A stretch of DNA of 64,000 nucleotides from Ignavibacteria bacterium. GTDB taxonomy: Bacteria > Bacteroidota > Ignavibacteria > Ignavibacteriales > Ignavibacteriaceae. A program made the position numbers and the translations under genes. The notes under the pieces were generated by a model. It ran no database searches. It had not been told where the DNA came from and was given only the letters and a program-made list of their open reading frames with translations. The stretch spans positions 310,001 through 374,000 of the forward strand of contig JAFLBV010000002.1 of the NCBI GenBank assembly GCA_017302895.1. Reading direction: 5' to 3'. This document shows, in pieces, positions 41,649 to 50,058 of this stretch (its first letter is position 1; each line of letters begins with the position of its first letter).

Positions 41649-42755
41649 TCAGGCTTTCTCCCTTATCAGGTCCATTACTTCCACAATAATTTGAATTGCA
41701 AACTCAGTCTCCTCTTCAGTACCCGAGTTTATTCTGACTCCGTTGGGAACGCCAAATGAGCCTGTATACCTGAGTATAAGACCCCTGTTTAAGCACTCAT
41801 CATTAAACTGAATTGCGGTGCTTTCGTCAGGGAAAACGAGCATAAGAAAGTTTCCGACCGATTTGGTGTATTTGATTCCAATCTCATCGAAAGCCTGTCT
41901 GAACCGGTTTAAGGACCACTTGTTAAGCTCTGCAGTCCGTTTCAGGAATTCTGTGTCACCCAAAGCCGCCATCGCTCCAATTTGAGCAAGCATGTTGGGT
42001 TCGAATGGTAACTTCACCTTGTAGAGCGACTGAATTAGTTGCGGGTCGCCAAATCCCGCTCCAATTCTCAGTCCTGCCAGGCCGTAATCCTTTGAGAAAG
42101 TACGAAGAACCATTAAATTACTCTTTTCGTATTTCAATCCATCAGGATATTCCTGATTTTCACGGGCATAAAGGGTGTAAGCCTCGTCCAGAACAATCAG
42201 AATTGAATCAGGAACCCTGGCAAGAAATTCATCAAATTTAGCCCTGGTGAACATCGTACCTGTGGGATTATTCGGGTTCGCCAGATAGATTATTTTCGTT
42301 TTTGTGTTTATGGCATCATAAACTGCATCAAGATCGTATGTAAAATCATCCATCAGGGTTTTTACACAATTAATATTATACTTGTCTGCGTTTACATACC
42401 AGCCAATAAATGTGCCCTGTGAGGTGATTACTTCATCTCCCGTTTCACAGACTCCCGAAATAATGTATTGTAAAATTGCATCGGAACCGCTTGCTACTAT
42501 TATACGATCCTGATCAACCTCATAATATTGAGCGAGTTTTTTCGTGAGGTTATAGCATTTGGGATCAGTATAGCGGTGAAGCTCGTTCAGATTTTCTGCG
42601 ATGGCTTTTAATGCCAGCGGAGAGGGACCCAAAGGATTCTCATTGGAAGCGAGCTTTACAATTTTGGTAAGCCCTTTTTCCCTTGCGAGTTCCTCAATCG
42701 GCTTTCCCGCTTTATATGGTGTAAGATTTTTTATGTGTTCAGGTAGTTTGATCAT
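41649..42755 (-). CDS. Class I/II PLP aminotransferase, HisC-like; probable aromatic aminotransferase
   Basis: A 368-residue fold-type I aminotransferase closest in pattern to histidinol-phosphate aminotransferases. It shows KLASNENPLGPSP, GSDAILQYIISG, LANPNNPTGTMF, LDEAYTLYA and the PLP lysine in RTFSKDYGLAGLRIG. Located between homogentisate dioxygenase and FAH genes, 19 bp after the former, it probably converts tyrosine (and phenylalanine) to the 2-oxo acid used by the dioxygenase. HisC-family enzymes with aromatic specificity are well known. A true histidine-biosynthesis role is less likely because no other his gene is present. Confidence 0.9.
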   Translation of the reverse strand: MIKLPEHIKNLTPYKAGKPIEELAREKGLTKIVKLASNENPLGPSPLALKAIAENLNELHRYTDPKCYNLTKKLAQYYEVDQDRIIVASGSDAILQYIISGVCETGDEVITSQGTFIGWYVNADKYNINCVKTLMDDFTYDLDAVYDAINTKTKIIYLANPNNPTGTMFTRAKFDEFLARVPDSILIVLDEAYTLYARENQEYPDGLKYEKSNLMVLRTFSKDYGLAGLRIGAGFGDPQLIQSLYKVKLPFEPNMLAQIGAMAALGDTEFLKRTAELNKWSLNRFRQAFDEIGIKYTKSVGNFLMLVFPDESTAIQFNDECLNRGLILRYTGSFGVPNGVRINSGTEEETEFAIQIIVEVMDLIREKA

Positions 42756-42774
42756 TGTTGTATCCGGTCTTTAT

Positions 42775-43938
42775 TTACACCTCAAGCCAGGAATTTTCAT
42801 ATCCTTCGATGAGTGTATCTTTGACATTTTCAGTTAGTCGAAGTGGTGCATAAGTATCAATCATGACCGCATATTCGAATGTTTCTTTTGCTCCGATTGA
42901 AGCCTCTGTTTTCCCGGGCTGAGGTCCGTGCGGAATCCCCATCGGGTGAAGTGTAACCGACCCTTCGCTGATGCTCTTTCTCGACATGAAGTCGCCATCC
43001 ACATAATAGATCACTTCATCGCTGTCGATGTTTGTGTGGAAATAAGGAGCAGGTATCGCCTGCGGGTCGAAGTCGAACAACCTCGGACAGAAATTGCACA
43101 CTACAAAATTGCTCGTCCAAAATAGAAGATGTACAGGTGGCGGAAGGTGGAGCCGTCCCACTTTTGGAGCATAATCCTTGATGTTAAACGAGTAAGGGTA
43201 TAAAAAGCCGTCCCAACCGACAACATCAAACGGATGATGGGGCACATCATATTCAAAATGTCTGCCGTTCAGATTGACAATCATTTTGTAGTCACCTTCC
43301 TCAAAGTTTGGTTCGAGGTGTGAAGGAGGTCTGAAATCTCTTTCGTAATATGGTGCATCTTCTGTCAACTGACCATATTCGTTTCTGAAGTGCCTTGGTA
43401 TTTCAAAGGGGGTAAGTGATTCAATTATAAGAAGTTTCACCTTTTCATATGAATCAAATTTCAACTGGTACACTGTCCCTTTAGGAATTATCAGGTAGTC
43501 CCACTGCTGAAATGGAATAACACCATATTCGGAATACATCTTTCCGCTACCGTGGTGGACAAAAATCAGTTCTGACATCTGTGAATTTTTATAGAAGAAA
43601 TCAGCTTCCTCGGTAATATGGGCGGTAGAGATATTGCAGCCCGAATTCCTCATAAATGACTGACGGGCTGTCAGGATATTACCGGGGGTTACTTTTCTCC
43701 CCGTAACAAAGTGATAGTACTGAATCGGAGCATCTTCCCAGTCTTTTGTGGTAAAAGGAAAAATTTCCCTTATTTCTTTTACCTGTGGCGGAATGTGAAA
43801 ATGGTATTTGTTGGAATAGACCCCCGAGAAGCCTCTCGTGCTGAAAAGTTCTTCCCTGTAAAGGGATTTTCCATCGGGTTTGTAAAAAGTGGTATGCCTG
43901 CGGGGAGGCAATTCACCAAGTTTATAATAAAATGGCAT
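42775..43938 (-). CDS. hmgA: Homogentisate 1,2-dioxygenase (short bacterial form)
   Basis: A 387-residue cupin-fold iron dioxygenase that opens homogentisate to maleylacetoacetate using O2. The C-terminal active site is visible: PAPYFHTNIDSDEVIYYVDG gives His301 and an acidic ligand at Asp307 or Glu308, and HPMGIPHGPQPG gives His337. HHPFDVVGWDG is the other conserved stretch. It is shorter than the human/Pseudomonas type (about 430-445), as in several FCB and actinobacterial homologues. It sits 18 bp after the 4-hydroxyphenylpyruvate dioxygenase gene. The substrate is inferred from family plus operon. Confidence 0.92.
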   Translation of the reverse strand: MPFYYKLGELPPRRHTTFYKPDGKSLYREELFSTRGFSGVYSNKYHFHIPPQVKEIREIFPFTTKDWEDAPIQYYHFVTGRKVTPGNILTARQSFMRNSGCNISTAHITEEADFFYKNSQMSELIFVHHGSGKMYSEYGVIPFQQWDYLIIPKGTVYQLKFDSYEKVKLLIIESLTPFEIPRHFRNEYGQLTEDAPYYERDFRPPSHLEPNFEEGDYKMIVNLNGRHFEYDVPHHPFDVVGWDGFLYPYSFNIKDYAPKVGRLHLPPPVHLLFWTSNFVVCNFCPRLFDFDPQAIPAPYFHTNIDSDEVIYYVDGDFMSRKSISEGSVTLHPMGIPHGPQPGKTEASIGAKETFEYAVMIDTYAPLRLTENVKDTLIEGYENSWLEV

Positions 43939-43956
43939 CGTACTGTCTCCTCTTAA

Positions 43957-45063
43957 TTAAAAGTTTCCTCTTGCAGCCTGATCTCTCTCGATCGCTTCAA
44001 AGAGTGCCTGGAAGTTACCTTTTCCGAATCCCTGACTTCCTCCCCTTCTCTGAATCACTTCGAAGAAAAATGTGGGTCTGTCACCAACGGGTTTTGTGAA
44101 TATCTGCAACAAATAACCGTCACTTTCAGGGTCAAGAAGAATGCCGTAATGTTTCAGTTCGTCAATATCTTCCTCAACCTTAAGGTCTTTTTCCTTCAAC
44201 ATCTGATAATAGGTGTCGGGTGGAGTACTCAGGAACTCAATTCCGTTCTTTCTCATCGCCGAAATTGTCTCTATTATGTTATCTGTTCTAATGGCGATAT
44301 GTTGAATTCCGGTCCCGCAAAATTCCTCGATATACTCTTCAATCTGCGATTTTTTCAATCCTTTGTAAGGTTCATTCACAGGATTTCGGATTATGCTGTC
44401 CTCTGATCTCACAACCTTCGAAAGGAGTGAGGAATACTTTGTACCGATATCCCCTGCCTTAAAATCAACAAAAGTTTCAAAACTGAGGGATGCATTCATA
44501 TAGTCAACCCAGAAGTTCATTTCATTTTCGCGAACATTACCGACTATGTGATCAATTATCTGAAGACCTGTTTCGTGAGTTTCCACTTCATAATTTTGAA
44601 CGGGTTCACCGAATCCGGGACGGAATAGGCCCTTGTATTCGTCATGGTTCACAAAAGAGATTTCAGCGTCATCATAGAGTTTGATTGCCGCTTCAAAATA
44701 GAGTCCGTTTTCGTCCTTCACTTCCCGTGGCTTTATTGTGGGAATAGCTCCGTTGGTAATTGCATGATTAAACGCATATTCAACATCATTTACATTAAGA
44801 GTCCACCTTTTTACTCCATCACCGTGGCGTTGAAGAAAGTTGTAAATCTCGTAATTTTCGGGCTTAACGGGTGATGTAACAACAATTTTGAGGTTGTTTT
44901 TTTGCAGGAGGTAGGAAACCTTGTTTTTCACTCCGGTTTCAGGACCTGAATAAGCTGTAATTTTCATGCCGGTAGCTTTGGCAAACCAGTATGCCCATAT
45001 TTTCGCCGTACCGACAAAAAACTCGACATAATCGTAGCCTCTGATTCCCAGTTTATTAGCCAT
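43957..45063 (-). CDS. hpd: 4-hydroxyphenylpyruvate dioxygenase
   Basis: A 368-residue non-haem Fe(II) enzyme converting 4-hydroxyphenylpyruvate to homogentisate. Two glyoxalase-like halves are present. Iron ligands are His172 (LQIIDHIVGNV), His255 (GTGIQHIAIRT) and Glu335 (FFFEVIQRRGG), at the expected spacing. The C-terminal GFGKGNFQALFEAIE helix that gates the active site is complete. It is the first gene of the minus-strand tyrosine operon, preceded by a terminator for the transporter genes upstream, so it should have its own promoter in 45064-45139. Its O2 requirement argues for at least microaerobic growth. Confidence 0.96.
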   Translation of the reverse strand: MANKLGIRGYDYVEFFVGTAKIWAYWFAKATGMKITAYSGPETGVKNKVSYLLQKNNLKIVVTSPVKPENYEIYNFLQRHGDGVKRWTLNVNDVEYAFNHAITNGAIPTIKPREVKDENGLYFEAAIKLYDDAEISFVNHDEYKGLFRPGFGEPVQNYEVETHETGLQIIDHIVGNVRENEMNFWVDYMNASLSFETFVDFKAGDIGTKYSSLLSKVVRSEDSIIRNPVNEPYKGLKKSQIEEYIEEFCGTGIQHIAIRTDNIIETISAMRKNGIEFLSTPPDTYYQMLKEKDLKVEEDIDELKHYGILLDPESDGYLLQIFTKPVGDRPTFFFEVIQRRGGSQGFGKGNFQALFEAIERDQAARGNF

Positions 45064-45119
45064 TTGATCTCCGGTATTAATGGTTAGTAAGAGGAATAAA
45101 AGAATAATTAAAATTTAAT

Positions 45120-45179
45120 TCCCTAAAATAATAATAAAGTGCAGGTCGGGAAACTCTAAAATAAGTCACCTGACCTGCA
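45120..45179 (-). terminator. Terminator between transporter genes and the tyrosine operon
   Basis: An 8-bp perfect stem (TGCAGGTC 45140-45147, GACCTGCA 45172-45179), extendable by three pairs including one G-T, has a long AT-rich loop. On the minus strand it is followed by CTTTATTATTATTTT. It lies 18 bp after the small MetS-like gene. Confidence 0.65.
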
Positions 45180-45196
45180 AATCACAAATTCAATTT

Positions 45197-45313
45197 CTAC
45201 TCTTCTCCATCATGGCTGTGCTGTGTCTTAAGTGCTTTTGCCATAAAGTAAACGGTGAAGAAAATAATAACCGACCATGTCGGGATCATCATTAGTAATG
45301 CAGCAGTACTCAT
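45197..45313 (-). CDS. MetS-like small subunit of an NSS transporter (38 residues)
   Basis: A 38-residue frame from ATG 45313 to TAG, starting 8 bp after the stop of the NSS transporter gene. It opens MSTAALLMMIPTWSVIIFF, has a single membrane segment (about residues 5-25) and a polar, charged tail ending in HSHDGEE. Gene order, size and layout match the small MetS-type proteins that accompany MetP-type NSS methionine/alanine importers, where the small subunit is needed for transport. Identification rests on context and topology, since such peptides are too short for strong similarity. No other role is suggested by the sequence. Confidence 0.75.
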   Translation of the reverse strand: MSTAALLMMIPTWSVIIFFTVYFMAKALKTQHSHDGEE

Positions 45314-45321
45314 TTATTTAC

Positions 45322-46938
45322 TTAAATCCTTTCTTCTTTTAATCTGATTTTCCATGCGAAGGCAATAAGAATACCTATCAAGACATATACTGACACGAGA
45401 AGAAGTCTTGTTAAGTTCGTAACGAGAATTTTCTCGGGGTCGTCAATTCCGATATGAAAAAGTGTTCCTAAAACACTTGATGGATCAAGGTTCCAACCGT
45501 GCCCGTTGAACAAACCTGTAAATGCTTCAATCCACTTTCCTCCGACGGGTTGTATCATTGAACCTATAAAAACAAGGCCGATGAATGTGGGTGTAACATA
45601 TTTCAAAATGTATTTAAAGATCACAGGAATTTTAATGTCGGCTCCCCTGTTGATTTCTTCCCAGGCATTATCAATTCCAAAAACCCACAAAAATATAATG
45701 GATTCAGCCAGAGCAAAAACAACCAGCGAGAAAGTCCCTGCCCAAAAATCAAATTCATCAAAAGCCCCGTGATCGTAGAGCAGAATCGTTGGTAGAGCGA
45801 GAATAACTACTGCGAGCCCAAAAAACATTGTTGACTTTTGGCGGCTGAACTTGAATGAATCCTGCAGAAAAGCCATTACAGGTTGTCCCATCGCAATTGA
45901 ACTCGTAATTCCCGCAAAAAACAGCAATCCGAACCAGGTAAAACCACCAAGAGCTGAAAGCAGCGGACCCCAATTCTCGAATAACATTGGTAGAGTCATG
46001 AAAGACATTCCGAATCCACTGAAAGTGCTCAATGAAGCCAGTCCGAGATAAGCCACAGCAATCGGAATCACCACCGAACCGCCAAGAACCACCTCGACAA
46101 ATTCGTTCATGAATCCTGCAGTTGTGGCATTTAGAGCCACATCATCATTTTTCCTAAGATATGCAGCGTAACAGTGTATAGATCCCATTCCTACTGAAAG
46201 TGTGAAAAATACCTGACCGGCTGCTGCGAGCCAAACCTTGGGATTTGATAGAGAGTCAAAGTGAGGAGTCCAAAGGAAATTCAAACCCGCAACTGCATCC
46301 TCCACTGCCCCGTATTCACCCGCATCAAGTGTGAGTGCTCTGATGGCAAGAAAAATACCAAATAGAATCAGCAAAGGCATCAGTATTTTGCTGGCTTTTT
46401 CAATCCCTGCACTGATCCCACGGGAGAGCACCCAAAGATTAAGTCCGATTGTTACAAAGAAAAAGAAAAGAGCGATCGGCGAAAAATTAATAAAACCTTC
46501 ACCCGAACCAAGATAGTCTTTAAAATACTGAATTACTTCAGGCTGTGTCATACCATTAAAAACATCGAGAACTGAGAAGAATGTGTAAGCAAGCGTCCAC
46601 GACTCAATATAACAATAGTATGCTGCCACAACCAGATTGGTAAAAATTCCAAAAACACCAAAATACTTCAGTAATTTCGATCTTCCCAACACATCAAGCA
46701 TTCCCGGAGTGGAATGATGCCCGTGCTGGCCGCCTTTTCTTCCAATTGCCCATTCAACCCACAAAAGTGGAATTCCCATCAGGACCAGAGAAACGAGGTA
46801 GGGAATTATAAAGGCGCCACCGCCATTTTGTATTGCCTGTGCAGGAAATCTTAGGAAGTTACCCAACCCGACTGCATTTCCTGCAACTGCAAGGATCAGT
46901 CCGAGTCTCGACGCCCATCTTTCTTTAGTACCACTCAT
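45322..46938 (-). CDS. Sodium-dependent amino-acid transporter (NSS/SNF family)
   Basis: A 538-residue inner-membrane symporter of the LeuT/MetP family. TM1 carries the substrate- and sodium-site signature AVGLGNFLRFPAQAIQNGGGAF, followed by FIIPYLVSLVLMGIPLLWVE. TM6 has the unwound GQVFFTLSVGMGSIHCYAAY. About 12 membrane segments are seen; together with the 38-residue companion immediately downstream this matches two-component MetPS systems for methionine/alanine. The actual amino acid is inferred. It starts 8 bp after the DAACS-family symporter gene and is probably co-transcribed with it. Confidence 0.92.
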   Translation of the reverse strand: MSGTKERWASRLGLILAVAGNAVGLGNFLRFPAQAIQNGGGAFIIPYLVSLVLMGIPLLWVEWAIGRKGGQHGHHSTPGMLDVLGRSKLLKYFGVFGIFTNLVVAAYYCYIESWTLAYTFFSVLDVFNGMTQPEVIQYFKDYLGSGEGFINFSPIALFFFFVTIGLNLWVLSRGISAGIEKASKILMPLLILFGIFLAIRALTLDAGEYGAVEDAVAGLNFLWTPHFDSLSNPKVWLAAAGQVFFTLSVGMGSIHCYAAYLRKNDDVALNATTAGFMNEFVEVVLGGSVVIPIAVAYLGLASLSTFSGFGMSFMTLPMLFENWGPLLSALGGFTWFGLLFFAGITSSIAMGQPVMAFLQDSFKFSRQKSTMFFGLAVVILALPTILLYDHGAFDEFDFWAGTFSLVVFALAESIIFLWVFGIDNAWEEINRGADIKIPVIFKYILKYVTPTFIGLVFIGSMIQPVGGKWIEAFTGLFNGHGWNLDPSSVLGTLFHIGIDDPEKILVTNLTRLLLVSVYVLIGILIAFAWKIRLKEERI

Positions 46939-46946
46939 TCTATATG

Positions 46947-48488
46947 CTACTCCTGTTTTATTTCGATTAACTCATTTTCACTTTGTGCTATTATAACGGC
47001 TCCTGCAGCATCACCTGTTACATTTGTGATTGTTCGGCACATATCCAATATTCTGTCTATTCCCAGGATTAGAGCTATTCCCTGCTCAGGCACACCAACC
47101 GATTTCAAAATTATTATCAGCATGATGATCCCGACTCCGGGAACGGGTGCTGTTCCAATCGATGCCAGTACAGCCATAAAAACCACTGTAATCTGCTGAG
47201 CAAGTGACAATTCCATCCCATAAACCTGGGCGATAAAAACGGTCGCGACACCCTGATAGAGTGCAGTTCCGTCCATGTTTATTGTTGCCCCGAGAGGTAA
47301 TACAAAACTGGTAATTGATTTTGAAACGCCAAGATTCTCCTGACAACATTCCATATTTACGGGAAGTGTTGCTGCCGAGGAACTGGTACTAAAACCAACA
47401 AGTTGCATGGGTCTTATGCCTTTAAAAAACTTAACAATGCTGAATTTCGTAAATATTTTTAGAAGCAAACTGTAAGTACCTGCCGTATGCAAAAAGAGTC
47501 CCAGAAGAACTGTAACTGCATACCACAAGAGCGTTTCGAGTATGTTGAATCCAAATTCCGAGACAGTGGCAGCGATAAGTGCAAACACACCAACGGGTGC
47601 AAATTTCATGATAACATCTATCATCTTTATCATAATGTCGCTGAGAGCGTCAAAAAAATTGAGCATTATCTTCGACTTTTCTTTGTCGGCAAAAGTCAAA
47701 ACCATCCCAAAGAAAACAGCGAAGAAGACTATCTGCAACATTTCACCCTGGGAAAGCGCTGCAAAGGGATTCTTCGGAATCATCTCCACGATCATCTTTA
47801 TTCCGTCAAACTCAACATCGCTTCCAATTTTGTCCTGTGTATCCTGTGAGTAGGTTTGAAGCAGATTGTTCTTGGTGGTCTCATTCATCCTTTCACCGGG
47901 TTGTATTACATTTGCAAGTACAAGCCCGATCGTCACGGCGAAAGCGGTAGTCAAAATGTAGTAGGTTAAAGTCTTTGTCCCGATTCGTGCGAATTTTTTG
48001 ATATCGCCAAGACTCGCAGCGCCGGCAATCAGGCTCGCCAATACTAAAGGAACTGCCACCAGATTCAATAGACGAATGAAAATGTCACCCAGCCATCTGA
48101 TCCATGTTGCGGGTGTTTTCTCATTTCGCACCATCCTTACATCGGTGTAGAGTTCTGTTCTCCCGATTCGTTTTGACTCATCAGATGAGACAGAGACGGC
48201 AATGAGGTCAACAGCAAAACCTGCTTTTTTAAATGTCTTGAAGGAGTTAATAAGTTTCGGTTTTTCGCCGGTTTTAAATGAAACTGAGTCTTTGATATTT
48301 TTGGAGAGGTCAATTTTTACAAGAGTGACAGAACTCCAGTCAGTAATATTCTGTTCGACTTTTTCTTTTTTATCCATGAAGGATATTACAAAATTGTTCT
48401 CATCGACATTGAGCCATGCACCAAAAAGGGCACCTGCTATAAGCGCAATCAATATCTGTGTGTGAAGTGGCGGCAGTTTAAACTTCAT
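46947..48488 (-). CDS. Dicarboxylate/amino acid:cation symporter (DAACS, GltP/GltT-like)
   Basis: A 513-residue symporter. I place the start at ATG 48488 (MKFKLPPLHTQILIALIAGA); the frame extends upstream only by a TTG without a ribosome site. Family hallmarks include NLVAVPLVLASLIAGAASLG, FSTSSSAATLPVNMEC (the serine-rich hairpin), LPLGATINMDGTALYQGV and GIDRILDMCRTITNVTGDA (Asp/Asn/Thr substrate site). Between TM1 and TM2 there is an extra polar stretch of about 90 residues (about 28-115) absent from ordinary GltP, predicted to face the periplasm. Glutamate/aspartate or C4-dicarboxylates with Na+ or H+ are likely substrates. It is first in the minus-strand transporter pair. Confidence 0.92.
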   Translation of the reverse strand: MKFKLPPLHTQILIALIAGALFGAWLNVDENNFVISFMDKKEKVEQNITDWSSVTLVKIDLSKNIKDSVSFKTGEKPKLINSFKTFKKAGFAVDLIAVSVSSDESKRIGRTELYTDVRMVRNEKTPATWIRWLGDIFIRLLNLVAVPLVLASLIAGAASLGDIKKFARIGTKTLTYYILTTAFAVTIGLVLANVIQPGERMNETTKNNLLQTYSQDTQDKIGSDVEFDGIKMIVEMIPKNPFAALSQGEMLQIVFFAVFFGMVLTFADKEKSKIMLNFFDALSDIMIKMIDVIMKFAPVGVFALIAATVSEFGFNILETLLWYAVTVLLGLFLHTAGTYSLLLKIFTKFSIVKFFKGIRPMQLVGFSTSSSAATLPVNMECCQENLGVSKSITSFVLPLGATINMDGTALYQGVATVFIAQVYGMELSLAQQITVVFMAVLASIGTAPVPGVGIIMLIIILKSVGVPEQGIALILGIDRILDMCRTITNVTGDAAGAVIIAQSENELIEIKQE

Positions 48489-48636
48489 GAATTTTCCGGA
48501 TATCAGAGATTTTTTTGTGAAGCATTCTTTAAAAAACAAAAATAATCAGTATTATTGAAACTTGAAACGATTAATTTTAAAAAATCATCAAATCATCAAT
48601 TTTTTAGTAATATATTCACCACCCTCCTTCAAATAA

Positions 48637-50058
48637 ATGAACTATAACAGCAAAAACGATTTATTACGCAAACTCACGCTTACGGGCGCAACCATGATTG
48701 TTGCAGGATCCATGATCGGTTCCGGTATCTTTCGCAAGCCTGCCACGATGGCAGGGCAACTTCTTTCACCGGAACTTCTGATTATTGTGTGGATTGCTGC
48801 GGGTCTGATCACACTGGTCGGAGCTTTAATCAATGCAGAAATTGCCGGTATGATAGATGCCACCGGAGGGCAGTACATTTACTTCAAAAAAATGTATGGT
48901 GATTTTACATCCTATATGTATGGCTGGTCTGTTTTATCGGTAATCCAGACAGGAAGTCAGGCTGCCATAGCTTATGTTTTTGCAGAATATCTGAATTCTT
49001 ATCTTCAGATTGGAGGGTTGTCTCCTTCGATGGCAGGGTTTGAGGTCTATATGCCTTTTGTGGGGATGATAAAGCCGTTTGCAGAGTTTGGCACCAAATC
49101 CATTGCCATATGTGTAACTTTGTTTCTTACCGGAGTAAATTATGTCGGAGTTTTCTTCGGTGGAATAGTTCAGACTATAGTAACTTTTGTAAAAATCGGT
49201 TCGATTCTCGGGCTTACGGTTCTTATTTTCATTCTTGGTGATGGCTCTGCTTCGAATTTTTCAAACGGCTTTTCGATGCCTGCTGAAACAGCTTCGAACA
49301 TCGTGTCACTTTTTGGACTCGCACTTGCCGGTGCATTTTGGGCTTATGACGGATGGAATAATGTAACTTTTGTGAGTGGTGAGATTAAAAATCCACAGAG
49401 GAATGTTCCTCTCGCTCTCCTTTGGGGAACACTGATAGTTATTGCAGTATATGTCTTAATAAACATGGCTTTTCTGTATGTGCTTCCAATTGATGAAATG
49501 AAAAATTCGGACCTCGTTGCAAGAAGTGCAGCAGAAAAAATCTTCGGAATTGCCGGCGGAACTGTAATTTCAATTGCGGTAATAATATCAGCTTTTGGAG
49601 CTCTTAACGGAAGTATCCTTTCAACCGCGAGGGTCCAGTTCGCCATGGCGAGAGAGGGTATGTTCTTTGAAAGTCTTGGAAAGGTCCACCCGAAATTCTC
49701 AACTCCACATGTTTCACTTTTGGTGCAGGGAATCTGGTCAGCGGTTCTCGTATTGTCGGGGTCATTTGATACCATCAGTGATTATGTCATTTTTGCTGCG
49801 TGGTTGTTCTACATGCTCGGTGCTGCGGGAGTATTTGTATTAAGAAAGAAAATGCCGGATACACCGAGACCCTATAAGGTTTGGGGATACCCTTACACCC
49901 CCGCTCTTTTTGTAATTTTCTCCTTTTTATTTTTAGTAAATACCGTGGTTTCCGATACCAAAAACGCCATGATGGGACTGATGCTAATTCTCAGCGGACT
50001 CCCCTTCTATTTCTACATCAAATACAGAAATAAAAAACAGGAAAGCAAGAATCAGTAA
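48637..50058 (+). CDS. APC-family amino-acid permease
   Basis: A 473-residue permease with about 12 membrane segments, of the LAT/YfnA-like branch of the amino acid-polyamine-organocation family. TM1 contains GATMIVAGSMIGSGIFRKP, the unwound GSGIF substrate motif. Other landmarks are GGQYIYFKKMYG and, in TM6, LALAGAFWAYDGWNNVTFVSGEI. The C-terminus is short and basic. The substrate cannot be specified. It is divergent from the DAACS gene, and its stop codon is immediately followed by the polA ATG with no gap, so polA may be read through from this promoter. Confidence 0.92.
   Translation: MNYNSKNDLLRKLTLTGATMIVAGSMIGSGIFRKPATMAGQLLSPELLIIVWIAAGLITLVGALINAEIAGMIDATGGQYIYFKKMYGDFTSYMYGWSVLSVIQTGSQAAIAYVFAEYLNSYLQIGGLSPSMAGFEVYMPFVGMIKPFAEFGTKSIAICVTLFLTGVNYVGVFFGGIVQTIVTFVKIGSILGLTVLIFILGDGSASNFSNGFSMPAETASNIVSLFGLALAGAFWAYDGWNNVTFVSGEIKNPQRNVPLALLWGTLIVIAVYVLINMAFLYVLPIDEMKNSDLVARSAAEKIFGIAGGTVISIAVIISAFGALNGSILSTARVQFAMAREGMFFESLGKVHPKFSTPHVSLLVQGIWSAVLVLSGSFDTISDYVIFAAWLFYMLGAAGVFVLRKKMPDTPRPYKVWGYPYTPALFVIFSFLFLVNTVVSDTKNAMMGLMLILSGLPFYFYIKYRNKKQESKNQ

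Noticed and set aside
41649-42755. Histidine-biosynthesis gene hisC
   Set aside because: No other his genes nearby and it lies between two tyrosine-degradation genes, so an aromatic aminotransferase is the better reading.
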